DNA of 64,000 nucleotides from Lycorma delicatula (GCF_047948215.1 NC_134456.1:194663034-194727033); one strand, 5' to 3'; shown: positions 1 to 13,600, counted from the stretch's first letter. The notes: a model not told the origin generated them from the letters alone. Translations and numbers: made by a program.

Positions 1-149
1 TGGTCATCCTTTGACTAAAATCACGCCTCATAAATGAAGAAGCAGTATTTTAAGCTAATCTGCAAGTCTGAAGAAGTACAACCCATAACACATTTACAAG
101 ATTGTAAGCCAATTTATGTCTGTCAGCAAATCCTATTGCAGGAGCTCAA

Positions 150-603
150 CATGCACTATAGAATTTGTTCCAGGCTGCTGAGCATTGTGAAACAGCACTG
201 AGAATAAATTACCACCGAGATAAATATCTTTCTGAATCTAATCCATAATTCATCTTGAGAATCATTACTGATGATGAGACACAACTTTCTGGCTATAACC
301 TTGAAAGGAAGCAGCAACAGTTGCAGTGGAAGAGTCAAATGTTGTACGGCAGGTTGAAAGCAATGTCAAACAAATGCTTATTTGCTTTTTTCACTTTGAT
401 GGTATTATGCACAAGTTTCTTCCACTATTTTAAACTGTGAATGGACAATTCTACCAAGGTGTTGTAAGGTGGCTAGGTGGTGGTGTTCTAAGGTGGCTCC
501 TAAGAGATGTCTGGAAGAAGTGCAACATAGAAAAAATGATAGGATTGTGCTTTTGTGCTATCCAAGCAGGAAACCATTTTGAAGGAGATTGAAGCCAATA
601 ATT
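150..603 (+). pseudogene. Mariner-type transposase relic
   Basis: Fragments in shifting frames match the middle and C-terminal parts of mariner/IS630-superfamily transposases. Residues IITDDETQLSGYNLERK with LQWKS (about 258-335) resemble the block around the first catalytic Asp (usually TGDETWVYGYDPETK...QW). They are followed after a frame change by FHFDGIMHKFLPLF, TVNGQFYQGVLR and finally AGNHFEGD near 570-590, the usual C-terminal end. Several stops and an internal deletion of the region holding the second and third catalytic residues make it inactive. No terminal inverted repeats were identified. Confidence 0.55.
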
Positions 604-1099
604 TAATAAGATTATTTATTTTTTATAAATTATCTTTGCTGCAAACTTTTACATACTACCTTGCCACCAGAAAAGTTATTCTGTTATGAAAGAAATATCT
701 GTATGTATTATCTCTGGAGGTACAAATACTGTCATTATCACCAAGATGATGATAGTAAACAAGACACTGCAGAAATCATATTTCATTTATACATGAGATA
801 TCCAGAAAATAAGTACCATTTGGCTCTTTAAAAAAGAAGACAACTGAAATTTTATTAAATTAGATTCAGTGTACCTTAATCTATATTTTACATAGTCGCC
901 AAACAAATTTGCAGAAACCCTGTTCTTAGAATTCCACTGCCTGTAATTTGAACAATTTTGAATTTTTCTCCATTGTTACACCAGCAGTATTAATCTAAAG
1001 CCTACAAAAATATTTTTTGAGGGGCATGAACAGGTGGAAAATCATTTGACGCTAAGTCTACAGTGTAAGAACAATTGAATTTTACTGGTGTTTTACTGC

Positions 1100-1415
1100 A
1101 TGATTTTATTGAGTTCTGGCGAAAGTCAATTGGCCTGAACTAAATAGATTATACCTTTAATTATATATCACTTGCTATAACCTCAAAGATTGACAACATA
1201 CTTCTGCATTGATTGTTATGCCTTGTGGTACAAATCCCACAATAAAGTTCCCAAATAGTCCAAGAAAATAATGCACACAATATTTCTTCCAGGAACGGTA
1301 GTCTTACATTTCTTGGCTTTTGGGAAACCACTATGCTTCCACTTCAGTGATTATAATTTGACTCTTGGTGTCACATGGACATGCTTCAACACCCATGCTT
1401 TAACATCTATAACAG
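1100..1415 (-). pseudogene. Second mariner-type transposase relic
   Basis: Read on the minus strand, the segment gives KWKHSGFPKAKKCKTTVPGR, NIVCIIFLDYLGTLLWDLY and, after a stop, QSMQKYVVNL. This order resembles the W-x-H-x-S-P-x-P-K-K, I-F-x-D-x-x-G-x-L-L and thymine-like T-x-N-x-x-Y-V blocks of mariner transposases. The match is weak, short and interrupted by stops. It is oriented opposite to the relic at 150-603 and is not obviously the same family. No termini seen. Confidence 0.4.
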
Positions 1416-2084
1416 TCTTTTTAAAAAAAAATTTCCTTTTTGACATACCACTGCAAAACTTCTAGACTTCTCCCATTTTTTTTGCCTGGAACGGCAAGGA
1501 AATTGCAGACAAATCAGAAATTAGACGTGTCTAATGGAATAAATTTTCTCCTCAATATTGTAAAGCAATTATATACTAATGTACACATGGTAACTCTATT
1601 CCTGATCATAAAATGTTCTCCCTTCTTTCATTAACCATCCAAACCCTACCCCCATCAGTCCTTCCACTAATAATATTCAATTTATAAACTTCACAAATTT
1701 GGAGGTAAATTCATATTGAAAATTTCTGAAATTGAAAAACCTAATAATTAATTGTATTTCATAATTGATGGTCCAACTGCTTGTTTAACATGATAACAAA
1801 ATGAGATGACTCTCAACTTGAATGTAAACAAACAACTGGGTTACTTAATTTTAGAATGAAAGGAACTAAACATGCACAACCTTGGTACTGCCAGGGCACT
1901 CAGTAGGTATGCAGAGATGGTACTTATTTTCTGAACACATTTTGCATGTGATTTCTTATTCATTATTATATGTTAATGAATTTGTAGTTTAGCATCCTAA
2001 CAGTATGTAATGATCATTATCAATTATAAATAAAATAAAAATATCACTCAATGTTTATTTTTTCAAAAATTCCTCCACATTAAC

Positions 2085-3570
2085 ACTTTTTCGGTGCGCA
2101 ATGCTTCATCAAACATATAAAAGCTTTTTAAGAATTTTAAATTAAAAAAAGAAGGATGTTATTCTTCTTAGTCTGATTGTTAAATGGCAATTTGAAGGAA
2201 AATATTTGCTGATAATAAGAATATACTGGTTATACTAGTATAAGAATATACTAAATTCATCTATTGGATGAATTTATAATTATATAAATTCTACTATTTG
2301 TCTAATCCATTCATGATATTCTGATTTCACTTGCTCATTTATAATATTAATACAATTGTTTTTTATTTATGTTTTTTATCAAGAGATTTTTAATTAATTG
2401 TTTTTAATTAATTAATACTTATTTTTAATGTTTATTAATTAATTTTTAATTAATAATTACTTATTTCTTATATTTTTATATCTTGCAAATGTGAAAATGT
2501 TTGCTGTATTTTATGTGCTCTGCATAGTTTGATTTTTGTTTATTATATTTAAATGCTCATAAGTGTTCCTTAAGTCTTTTTTTAAATGTTCTATTTGTCA
2601 TACCTATATAGAATTTATTACAATCCTTATTACCACAATTAATTCTGCGTACACCTGGTTTATCATAAATGTGTTTATCCAATTCATTATAATTAATTAG
2701 TTTTTTAATTTCTTGTGATTAGTTTAAGGCGCTATTTTATAAAAGTTTGTGAGATGTTTTATAAAAAGTGAAATGTATTATTATTATATGTCATAGATAG
2801 AAAATTGTTATAATTAACAAAGAGTAGAAAATTTCTTTTTATTGCTATATAGAGGAATTTATGTAAAAACTAATAATTTTCAATTTGTAAAAAAGTCACA
2901 TGGTAGATGAAATCAGATGAAAATAAATTGTAAATTAATCTAATTGATACAAAAGTAAAATAAAAGATTCTAAATCAGTTATTGATTTATGGAATAAATT
3001 GAGGATTTATTACAAATTTAATACAGACTTTTTATAAGTAATATCCACAAGCTTAGGTCTTTTTTCATAATACACTTGGTCATGTTTTTCAAACATTTTA
3101 TGTTTCAAGACATGTATAAATGTTGATTATTAGTATATTTAAGTGAGTTAAAAACAAAAAAGTAATTCAGCACGGAGGGTAATGCACTGATGAAAAGCCA
3201 GCAGCGAATGAGTTAATATCATATTTGTCATATTATCATCCATGTATTGTAAAGCTCTGTTTATCATTGTTGTATATGACAATTTTTTGATGAAATGGTT
3301 GGTTGGAGAAGTTATTTGGTAAAATTGGTTTTCTGTAAACTCCTAATTTTAATTTTCCTTTATCCTTTTTAATATTTACATCAAGAAAATTTATACTGTT
3401 ATTATTTTCAATTTTTATAGAAATTTATTATATGAAATGTGAATATGTCTAATAATAAATTAAATAATTTCTTCCACATTTTGTAAAAATATTTCTGATA
3501 AAATATTACTTGATGGGCATCCCATTTTTAAATCTTCTTTCCGTAAGTAAAATTCATTACAAGATGTACA
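2085..3570 (-). mobile_element. Penelope-like retroelement relic (RT and GIY-YIG parts)
   Basis: On the minus strand two blocks of a Penelope-like element are recognisable in the right order. Near 3560-3460 NEFYLRKEDLKMGCPSS and NILSEIFLQNVEE correspond to the late reverse-transcriptase motifs (MGSPLS...E). Near 3400-3310 INFLDVNIKKDKGKLKLGVY and RKP correspond to the block just after it. Near 2660-2460 INCGNKDCNKFYIGMTNR, TFKKRLKEHL and a final AEH match the GIY-YIG endonuclease domain that ends Penelope proteins. Many stops and frame changes show it is dead. About 350 bases beyond the endonuclease there is a hammerhead-like core (2087-2112). Confidence 0.7.
2087..2112 (-). ncRNA. Possible degenerate hammerhead ribozyme core of a Penelope-like element
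   Basis: Minus-strand TTGATGA, then AGCATTGCGCACC, then GAAA. The arrangement is that of a hammerhead core (CUGAUGA, stem II, GAAA) with the first C changed to T. It lies 3' of the Penelope-like endonuclease relic; Penelope-like elements are known to carry hammerhead motifs in their terminal repeats. Stem II is only weakly formed and stems I and III were not established, so this is a candidate by position and core only. Confidence 0.3.
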
Positions 3571-4318
3571 ATAATTATGGTTTGGAGTACTATAGTAGTA
3601 ATAACAGGATATAATAATTAATAATTAATAATTAACAAAGTGCTGTGAAATAATTTTTTTTAAAAATAAGCATTAAGCGATATTTTTATTTTATTTATTA
3701 CTGATAATACAGTATTATACAAAATTATTAAGAAGAACGTTTTTCAACCAAATCAATTATAATTATAGGATTTACCTTAAAAGCACATTTATGTCATTTA
3801 GAATGTGTTTAATCAATATCAAATATTTTTTTTTTTAGCTGTAAAATTAGAATACATCAGTCGATACAAAATGTCAATAATATCATTTTTCATATTTCCA
3901 ATTAAAAAAAAAATAGAATTATTAATGTGACTTGTGTAGAAAAATTGATATTTACTAAGGATGGGTTATAAATAATACAAAAGCTACTTTAAAGCTTTTA
4001 TAACAAACTGTTTGGTAGAATAAATTTAATTAAGAAATATTTCGTAGTGTAAATCACACCTATACGTAATCCTAATTTCAGAATGCATATATTCTTCAAG
4101 ATAACAGGGAATTTTAGTCATGTTACAACAAATTACCTTTATTTTTGTCAGAACTATGATGCATTATGCATAATTTATGTATTCAATTTGCCTACCAGAA
4201 AGAATTTGATAAATAGCTTGAAATACAGTTATTTATTCTAATCTATACCGTATAATTTAAAACCAAAAATAATACAAGCTACCCACCAAATAAAAAACAT
4301 TAAGAAATATATGTTACA

Positions 4319-6459
4319 TTAACACATTCACCGCCAAACACGCCGATCGACGTTTCACCTTTTCCGGGTCACCAACGCCAAACACGTAGTTAGACGTTTT
4401 AGGACACTGCTTCATATAAATGTTTTTGCTTACTACTGTTGGCAGTGAAGCTTTGGCTATCGATACATAAAGGTTTAACTTATCGATTTTTGCGGGTTTT
4501 TTCGATAATCGTTCGATAGTTTAATTTTTTCTTGATATTATAATCGAACTTTTATTTGTTATTTACAAGCTATGAAAATGGCGTCCTCTGCAAAATATAA
4601 TCGTAGTAAAGGTTTAGATTAACAGCAAATTGAGGCAGTTTTAGACGAGATATTTGCAGACGAAGATTCCGGTGATGAAGATATAATGATGAATGAACAA
4701 AGTGATAGTAAATCAGATAATGTTGTATATAATGAAGATGATGTAGTAACGTAAAATAACATGAGTAATTTTGCTCCTTCAGTTCAACAAGATAATTCAG
4801 GTAGGCCTTCAACTAATCAAAATATTCCCGAAATTGACTCTGATGAATGGAGCGATACTGATATACCCGGAAATGAACCAGTATATAGTAGACAGTCAGG
4901 CATAACAAACATTCCAGCAAATCCTAGAGACTGTTTTCAGTATTTTACTATGTTTTTCACGCCAGCCTTCTTGTAACTGAAACCAATCGGTATGCCGAAC
5001 AATCTGTGCCTAGACCTTTCACCCAACACTGCAGGTTTGATGCCTGGAAACCCGTGACAAATGAAGAGATGAGGAAATTTTTAGGCCTTTGGATGCTTAC
5101 AGGCATTATAAAGAAACCTACTCTTGAAATGTACTGGAGTTCCTCAGATATTTTTGCCACTCCTATCTTCAATAATACAATGTCCTGTAACAGATTTAGC
5201 CTAATTCAAAATTTTTTTCATTTCAATAATGAAAATAGGGATGTCAATGATAGGCTGTATAAAGTAAGGCCCATACTGGATTTTTTCTGCACCTGTTTCA
5301 AGTCAGCTTACGTACCAAGTAAGAGGATTGCTTTAAATATGGTATGCTCGCATGGAGAGGTAGACTCGGTTTTAGAATTTACAATCCAGGCAAAATAATA
5401 AAATACGGGATCATGTTGAGAATGGTATCTGACAGTATAACTGGGTACATTTGTAATTTAGAAGTGTATTGTGGACAGAGTGGACGACTTGTAGATACTG
5501 TTATGAACCTGCTGGCACCATTCCCAGGCTTAGGTCATATTGTCTACATGGACAATTTTTATAACAGCGTCAAACTAACTCAAATGCTGGAAAGGAGGAG
5601 TTTTGATGTTGTGGGGACCATGAGGAAAAATCGTGGGATTCCTAAAAAAATGCTCTCTATTGCTGCCACTCTAAAGGTGAAATGACCTTCAAGCGTAAAG
5701 ATAAAATCCTTCTGCAGTCTTGGTAACATTCATTCAGCACAGATGGTAGAAGTTGAAAGCAAAAGAGATCCCAGGAAAAAGATTTTCAAACCAGAATGTG
5801 TGGCTGATTATAATAAGTTCATGCATGGAGTAGATACTGCTGATCAGCACCTTTAGTACTACCCCTTCATGAGAAAAACTGATAAATGGACGAAGAAAGT
5901 ATTCATGTATTTCCTCTTGGCTGCTGTTTGCAATTCACATGCTCTGCATAAGCTTCAGAACCCCAATTCAAAACTTCTGAATTACATGCAACAAATTATA
6001 AAGGAAATGCTTGAAACCCAAATACCTACAGAAGATAATGCTACAGATCCAAGTTCTCCTGGACCTAGTCATCATCCCAGCTTGCCAGTAAGAGCCCCCA
6101 AGATTGATCCTGTACACAGACTAGATGGACAGATGAAAAAACATAAACTTATCCATATCCCAGCTACAAAGAAGAAGGAAAGACCCTCTAGAGACTGCAA
6201 ATCAAAGAAAATTCACAGCTCAACTAAGTTTCTCTGCATTTCTTGCAATATCCCTCTACACCCAGGAGATTGTTTTACCAGATATCACACCCTGAAGCAT
6301 TATTAAAGGTAACTAGAAAATTTCATTCAATTCTGTTCAGTACTTTTAGAGATATTTAGAATTTAAGATATATTGTTGTAAAAATACATTAAACTGGCAA
6401 AAATGGCTGGCACAGGGAAATGAGATGCCCAACAATGTGCATGGCAGTGAATGTGTTAA
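4319..6459 (+). mobile_element. piggyBac-family DNA transposon, complete ends, inactive
   Basis: A 2141-base element bounded by TTAA on both sides. The left end begins TTAACACATTCACCGCCA, and the reverse complement of the right end is the same with one change (C to T at base 14). TTAA is the diagnostic target site of piggyBac transposons. Near the left end a 24-base motif beginning CGCCAAACACG occurs twice (4332-4355 and 4376-4399), 44 bases apart, a possible transposase-binding repeat. Inside is a plus-strand transposase pseudogene (4572-6306). The near-identical ends argue for a fairly young copy, but the coding damage rules out self-mobilisation. Confidence 0.9.
4572..6306 (+). pseudogene. 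piggyBac transposase pseudogene
   Basis: The probable start ATG is at 4572, followed by an acidic N-terminal region. In-frame stops occur at 4620 and 4752. Frame changes occur near 4967 (before LLVTETNRYAEQSV) and near 5335-5345, and a further stop lies at 5854. Recognisable DDE-domain blocks are EEMRKFLGLWMLTGIIKKP, YWSSSDIFATPIF, WRGRLGFRIYNPGK, GHIVYMDNFYNSVKL, TMRKNRGIPKK and FMHGVDTADQHL. The block that should hold the first catalytic Asp reads LNMV with a one-base loss, so that Asp is gone; the other two Asp residues (YMDN, GVDTAD) remain. The C-terminus has a Cys/His-rich tail, CISCNIPLHPGDCF...YH, typical of the family. Not functional as it stands. Confidence 0.9.
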
Positions 6460-6484
6460 GTAACATCAAAGACTGCAACGGGTA

Positions 6485-7150
6485 CAGTTGTTTGAAGAAT
6501 CAGAAGAGATATGCATATCAAAGAGGTTCAATAGAGGGTTCTTCCCTTTTGTTGTGGATGGTCTGCTGGTTAATCTGAACAGGAAAAGATTCTACAAGCA
6601 AGGTTACACTGATGACCTTCCTTTTCAGATAAAACTTCCTAACAAGTTTCAAAGATAATGGATAATGCTCTGAATACAATCCATTGTTGGTATATGAGAA
6701 TTTAACAACTGAATCATGAAATATGTGATAGCGTCTTTTACTTTGAAAAAAAGGGGACTGATAGTCTCTTAAGACTAGATGATATCGCTTCATAACTTTT
6801 AGATGAGGATGAAAATGTAGGAATTAACCCTTGGGTATCTGAAATGTCTGCATAAAATCGTAAGAAAAAGTTGGGTAGTAACAATTTTTAAAATACCTGC
6901 TAGGCAAAAAACTGGAGATTAACACTTCTGTGTTATGTTGGAGGCTGAACTTACTCCATTTTCACCACAGTTGAGGTTGCAAATTATAGAAGTGCCCTGT
7001 AACAGTGGAGGACCCAGTGATCTGCTGTAAAGGAACAGGCTTCAAACTCTTCAGAGGTTGGTATGTTTATGTTTCTTGTGAACTAACAGAAGGTCTCGCC
7101 CTCCATATGTACACACAGCAGATGATTTGGGGTACAAGTCAAAATTCTTA
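6485..7150 (+). pseudogene. LINE (jockey/R1-type) reverse transcriptase relic
   Basis: Plus-strand pieces read VVDGLLVNLNRKRFYKQGY followed by TDDLPFQIKLPNKF, matching the region around the YADD catalytic motif of non-LTR reverse transcriptases (here YTDD). Later pieces (INPWV, LQRLVCLC) resemble the downstream thumb and connection blocks. Several frame changes and stops are present. It begins about 25 bases after the right TTAA end of the piggyBac element at 4319-6459, so that transposon probably inserted at or next to this LINE copy. Confidence 0.6.
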
Positions 7151-9488
7151 CTATCAATTACATTTTCCTAATTAATCATTTATAATGAATAAAATTTTCG
7201 TAAAATATCATTCTCAGTACAAATACATTAGCTTCAGCCTACATTCTAATCCAGTAAAGTTCATATTGAACTATTACCCAAACTCATTAGACAGAATAAG
7301 AGATTAAATGACATGAAAATAGAGTCTAAAGTTGCAAATGAATAAAAAATTATTAAAAGGAATAAAGTTTGATTATTATTACAATATTTTCAGACTATTA
7401 ATATCTTAATTTGTAGGTGCTATTTTATAAAAAAAAATCAACAAACTAACACCTTAACATAAGGTTTATGTGAGGTTTTATTACCACAGGTTTAAGTGAA
7501 AAAGCTATAGTTTTTTCACTTTGAAATGATGTCTATATATTTTTTGAAAATTCTATAAAACGAAGTCTAAGAAATCCTAGCAGCTTAGAATCTAACTAAC
7601 AAATGCAGAGAAATACTCAAAATCAGCAAAACCCTTTTGTAAAAGTCTTGATATTCCAATAACAAAGAATATCAAACATGAAGAAAGTGTTCATTCATGT
7701 CTTTTTAGAAAACATAATAGAATAAAATGATTTCAACACTTCAAATGTTAATAAATTTAATCAACACAAATCACACGTAAGAATACCAATAAGAGAACAT
7801 GGTATATTCATTAAATTTTAACAACAACCACAAAAATTTATGAAAAACTGCTGCATTATGAAAAGCTGCATCAATTACTGAGCTCAAGTAATAAAACTCT
7901 GAAATTTTGCTGATAAACTCAAGAGTATACAAATTTACACTTAATGTACTCCTTTAAACAGCATTATTTTATGTTGGAAATTGTATAAGTTGACAATCCC
8001 AAAGGTCACTTACTTGAAAAATAGACCTAAAATCAGGCACAAAATTTACACTTATTAACAGCATAAAGTATCCAGATAACTTATACGATGTAAATTAATT
8101 CAGAAAAGAAGAAAACTTGTTTTTTATTATTACAAAACACATCAGACATAAGAGTTTATTTTTTATTCCAAACCTAATCCCAAACAATAACTATCACTTA
8201 TTTGCTTGCATGATAACAATCCTGTTATATGTTAATATTTTATTAAGAAACTAAGCAGCACGTGCCTATATATTTTAACACTATTACAATAGATACTTAA
8301 TATTACTTGATTTTAATTTTTTTTTACTTATTTAATAAAATTCAATTCAATTCAAAATCTTTCCAACTTTTAGCTTCTAAATTTTCCTACAGAACTAATT
8401 TTTGCAGGCAGGTGTTTTTAAATGGTAATCTTGTTTTGTTTATTTTTGAAGATGGTAATAATAAAAATCATTAAATACACAAATAAGTAAGTTTTGCTAT
8501 TGTTATAAATAAATTTTCATAAAAGAAAACAATGCAGTATAAAAAAAAGTATCAAAGATAAAACTGCTACAGTACATAATGAAATTCAATTCTGCAAGCA
8601 TGAAAAATGTGTTAAGGAAAAAACAGTCAAGTAATGTAAGGTTTGTTTAATGAAAATGCCAAATTTGCTGAATCACCAAAACTTAAACTATATTCCTGCT
8701 TTTTTTCAATGTTATCACATGACTGGCTGATAACTTCTCAAAGTGGAAACCATTAAACACCTAGTCATTCCTCACTGAAGAAAGAATTTATACTGTGTAA
8801 CTTGACAGCCCACATTATTTTTATTGAGATCTGCTAATTTAATTCATTTCAACAATTTCCAATTTTTATGAAACAAAAATATATTTTTATACAATACATA
8901 AAAAATTGTTATTCTTTTTTTTAAATATTAAATATTATTCATTAATAGAGTAAAAGGCCTTGCAGGTTTTTTGAATGACAAACCTTTCAAATCTATGAAC
9001 TACATGAACATTTTTTACTTTGTAATGTATTAAAATTTTTATAAATCACATTCATTAAGATGAATCACTTATTATATACATGTACCAACTCAATCATAAA
9101 ATCAGCAATGAAACAAACAAAAATTCATTTTAAGGTTGACCTATGACCATAGAAAAACAATTAAGTATATGTCATAAATACAAATTTAATCAGCACTTCT
9201 TCCTTTTTGTTTTTAACACTTAAAAATATTCTGAAGTGCAATAATAATAAACAATTAGGTTGATAAAATTAAGAGAGGAAACATGAGATTTTCTACCCAT
9301 TATAACATGTTACATAAAAATAACCCATGTGTAGAACTTACCAACCTGCACAGATGAGTTGGTAGGTTGGCATTTGTATATACAAATATAAATAATAATA
9401 ATAAAAATATAATTCACAAATAATAAATACAAAAAGCATAAAAAAACTAGTATAATCCAAACAGAAAAAGTATCCAGATAAGTATCTC

Positions 9489-9625
9489 TCATAGTCCTGT
9501 TCCAAAATCTGACCTAGTTTTTATCCATTCTTCTTGAATACGTTTAATTATAGCCTGTTGAGGACTTATATTTTCAAGTAATAGAGCTATGTCCTTTAAA
9601 CCAAAATTCTTTTTCACAATTTTTT
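9489..9625 (-). other. Possible terminal coding exon of unrecognised origin
   Basis: The minus strand reads KIVKKNFGLKDIALLLENIS, PQQAIIKRIQEEWIKTRSDF and GTGL followed by a stop. It is preceded by an acceptor-like ATATACAG that would leave two bases of a split codon. The composition is protein-like, with a mostly helical pattern, unlike the surrounding AT-rich DNA. I do not recognise the protein. It could be the last exon of a nested gene, a transposon fragment or chance. Confidence 0.2.
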
Positions 9626-10616
9626 CTGTATATTAAATATTCTGAGTTCAAAATTAATGCTATCAGATAATGAAAATAATTAGTTTGACGAAGATATTTT
9701 GTTTGTTCTCTTATAATACAAAAAAGATTCTCTTAAAATAGGTTTACAAATTTATTGTAACATGGCTATTTTCTTTGCTGTAGATTCACTGCCATTACCT
9801 CAGAAAAAGTACAATGACATTGTACATCTTCTGAAATACTCTAAACCAGCAGCAAAAATGTATTTTCAATCACTTCAAAAACATCAAAAAAAGAAGAAAA
9901 GAGTAAAACTGATATTATGAGGCATAAATTTCATTCAATCATTAAACTCATTCTTGTTCTTTTAATTCTTATGCTATTCAATTTTAAAATTGTTTATTAT
10001 TAAAAGAAATATTGAAATATAAAATCAAAATCAGTAACCAAATTTTATATTAAAACGTGAATATTATTATACTACTATATTGTTATCATTATATCATTTA
10101 AATTATTTCCGTACATTTTGCAATTTTTTTCACAAGAATGTTTCATTTACTACAACCTGTACTGAAGATAAGGGTGTTTAGTTTGCAACTAAACCCTTTT
10201 TTACCTATGTATTTTGTATTGAGGTTTGTATTTTTTTGTTTCATATATTAAAAAAGCTATTATTATAAAACACATTTTATACCATTAAATAAGTTTCAAA
10301 TATTGTTTTATTTAACTAGTAATAATTATTTAATAAGAAAAGCAGCTGTCCTGTAAAATTGAGGAAATGTGACTAAACCCCTTTTTCCCCTGAACCCTTT
10401 AAATGTATTTGTTTCAATTATTAAAAAGTATAATACTCCTTTTTTTCAATAAAATATTACAAAATAATATTTTTGTGTAGCATTACACAATCCAAGATAT
10501 AAAACTTTTTAAATGTTTCTAAATATAACTGCTGAACAATATAACTTCATTCAAAAATCTTGCAGTACAACAAATGATTACATAGCAGGAATGGTAACAT
10601 CTAATCAAATATTTCT

Positions 10617-10618
<2 letters not shown>

Positions 10619-10694
<76 letters not shown>
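10619..10694. repeat. (CT)n(AT)n compound microsatellite
   Basis: About 15 CT units followed directly by about 22 AT units. The apparent ORF through it (Ser-Leu and Ile-Tyr runs) is an artefact of the repeat. Confidence 0.98.
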
Positions 10695-10696
<2 letters not shown>

Positions 10697-13600
10697 TGGC
10701 AAAAGGAGTTATCCAGCAGTACAATCAAGTAAGGATTAATTATAATATAAAATTTTGTCAGAAATTTCACTAAAAGTAATATTAAAAATATTTTACTCTA
10801 CATTACATCCAAAACTTCACTCACACTTTTAAAATATCTAAACAAATAACCAATATAATTATTATACATGTAAGGATGAAATTATATTTAGCACACTGAT
10901 TCAATAACTTACCACAAAGACTAAGATACCTACATGTTCTGACCAAGAAGGTAACTACACAATTATTTCGATTATGTTAGCACATTTAAAACATATGCCT
11001 AATATATTAATTCTAAAATTACTAACAACATAAAAAAAATGTAAATTTGCAAAATTTAATTAGAACTGCTACAGAATTTAAAGTTAGTTTTTCAATTTAA
11101 AAAAAAAATATAAAAAATTTTACAATTTATTAACTACTATGGAAAATGTAGGTTCCTTGAGCTATGCTAATTACAGGGTGTTTAATTATAAATTCAGAAA
11201 CACAATCACTTTAAATAAATTCACAAAATGAAATTTAATCTACAGCTACAATTAAAACAATTCTTTTTTAAAAGAAACCTTCAGTCAACAAAGTTTTGAA
11301 GACTGAAGGTCACCTACTTACTGGAAAACATCCCTTGTGTTGGTGTATTTGAATGCGCAATCAAAACAGAAATGGTGCAATAATTAAATAACAAAATATA
11401 AGAAATAAAGGATAGTACATAAATGGTTTTGTATAAGAAAATTATTATAAGCAAGCATACTTTTACATGCAAAACATGATGCATTCCTAAAATAAAACAA
11501 AATAATAATTCAAAATGAAAGTAAAAAATAAATAAGAATGGTTAAGGAGAGGATGGAGTGGTTTCATTTCAAAAAATAAAAATTGTGATTTGACAGAATG
11601 TATTAAATTCTGCCACAAAAATTTATCAAATAACCTCATCGTAGATTCAGTTTGTGTACGCTGCCCCATACACAGAAGAAAAAAATGCCACACTTTTTAA
11701 CGAGAAATATCTACTCAGAGGCAGCCACACATCTGGGCTCAAAAACATCTTTCCTCTGTTCTCAAAACGCGCATGACGCATCCTGTCTCAAAATAACATG
11801 TTTTACAAAAAAATTTTTCAAAAACAGGTAGAAAAACCAGTGTCTGCCCGCCACAAAACCAACCACTGTTGCAACAAACTTCAAAAATACTTACTTTTTC
11901 TCTGAAAAAGTATTAAAAACATTATAACAAAATAACATCATTTTTTGACACAAAAAATACATAATACATGATAACATGTAAAAAAATTCATTATCAAAAA
12001 ATCTTAATCCGATAAAATCGTGTGTGCTGAGCCACAAAAAAAAACAAATCGGCTCTTTTCAAAAACAAAAATTAAAAAATATTCAAAAATTGTTAACAAG
12101 GTACCTAGAAAAAATTGAAGGAATCATAAACTAAAGAGTGCAATTGGGTATTAAGAGTGTGCGTCATAAGACGACAGTGAAAAGTACTCAATAAAAGTAG
12201 AAGGTGCCGTACAAAGGAAACTTATTCCATAGAAACAATACTATAAAAGTATTTCAGCAACGGAACAATAATGTGTGCTGTAACTCAATCAATACACAAC
12301 TTGAAAGAAGCACTTAAAATGTTTAATATTATATACAAGGCACACAGATTCCTTGTTTTTTTCATTAAAATATATTTAAATTTAATTAGTTATCTAAAAG
12401 TAAAAAAAATCACCTTCCTTTAATGACTCCAAAATGTCTCCACCAGATCAAATATTTTATAAAATTAATACTAATAGGTTTTCTCCTAAACAAATAACAA
12501 TTTCTTTTTTGATAAATCACTGAGTAATTTGAAAGAATTAAATATCCAAAGACTAAAAAAAAGAAAAATGTATTTCCTTTCATTACTTATTCTTATCCAA
12601 TGTTATTTTGTATATGCTTTCAGTGAAATATATTCTATACAACTATTATATGAATGACCAGTACTATACAATAAAAGGTTGTTTAAAACCATTTTATAGA
12701 TTAAAAAATTTATAATTAACAGTAAAAATTAAATGCAAAGAATCACAAAAATTATGAAAAATGTTAATTATTTGAGTAGGAAGAAACCTATAAATGAAAA
12801 TACCAGTATAATAATAAAATTTCATTAATTACTATGCAGGTGTAAGAAACTATCACATTAGTATTTATTTAGAGTTAGTAATCAGTTAAAAGTGATTTGA
12901 AACACTAGTCATCACCAAAAAAAAAAAAAAATGTCTAAACATTCTTTATAAAAACATATATATATATATATTTTTGTAACAAACAAAATATAAAGAAAAA
13001 AAAATTTTAACGTATACAATTGTACTAATTTAATTTTTAATAATGTGTTTAATTTTTTTTTTTTAATTTAATTATTTACAGCATCATCAGTCAAGAATAA
13101 TAAAAAAGTAATAATTAACTGCAATATTTTTATAATTAAAAAAAAATTAATTTTATGTTAAAAATAAACTTAATTTTTTTTGGTATAGAAAAGAAGCAGT
13201 TCCAGCTCAAAAAATAAATTGGTGAGACATAGTTAGGCTTGAATTAAAATATAAAAGCGATAGAAAATACAACTTAGGATTGTGTACTTCAAAACGTTTA
13301 TTACAACTATGATATGATATAAATAACACAATCAACAACAATATATTTCCTAGTTTTCATACTATATTGGCTGAAATTTGATTGGCCCATGATCAACTTA
13401 ACCATTACCATTACATGGTAATGACTCTTTGAGAATGCTGCTGAAAGTGCTCTTGAGCGCATATTTTATTACATTTACCAAAGATTTTATTAGATCTATC
13501 AATATTCCAATCTACTTCAATTGACTTTACCGACTGCTAGATATAATCAGACCTTTAGTCTTTGATTCAGTGTAATCACTGAACAATAATCACTTGACAA

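Noticed and set aside
3187..3212. Plus-strand CTGATGA followed by a possible stem, as a third hammerhead
   Set aside because: The following core reads GAAT instead of GAAA and it lies inside the Penelope relic on the wrong strand.
10513..10773. Open frame with Ser-Leu and Ile-Tyr runs
   Set aside because: It is the translation of the CT/AT microsatellite; no real gene.
13403..13423. Palindrome CATTACCAT...ATGGTAATG
   Set aside because: Nine-base arms are within what AT-rich sequence of this length gives by chance.
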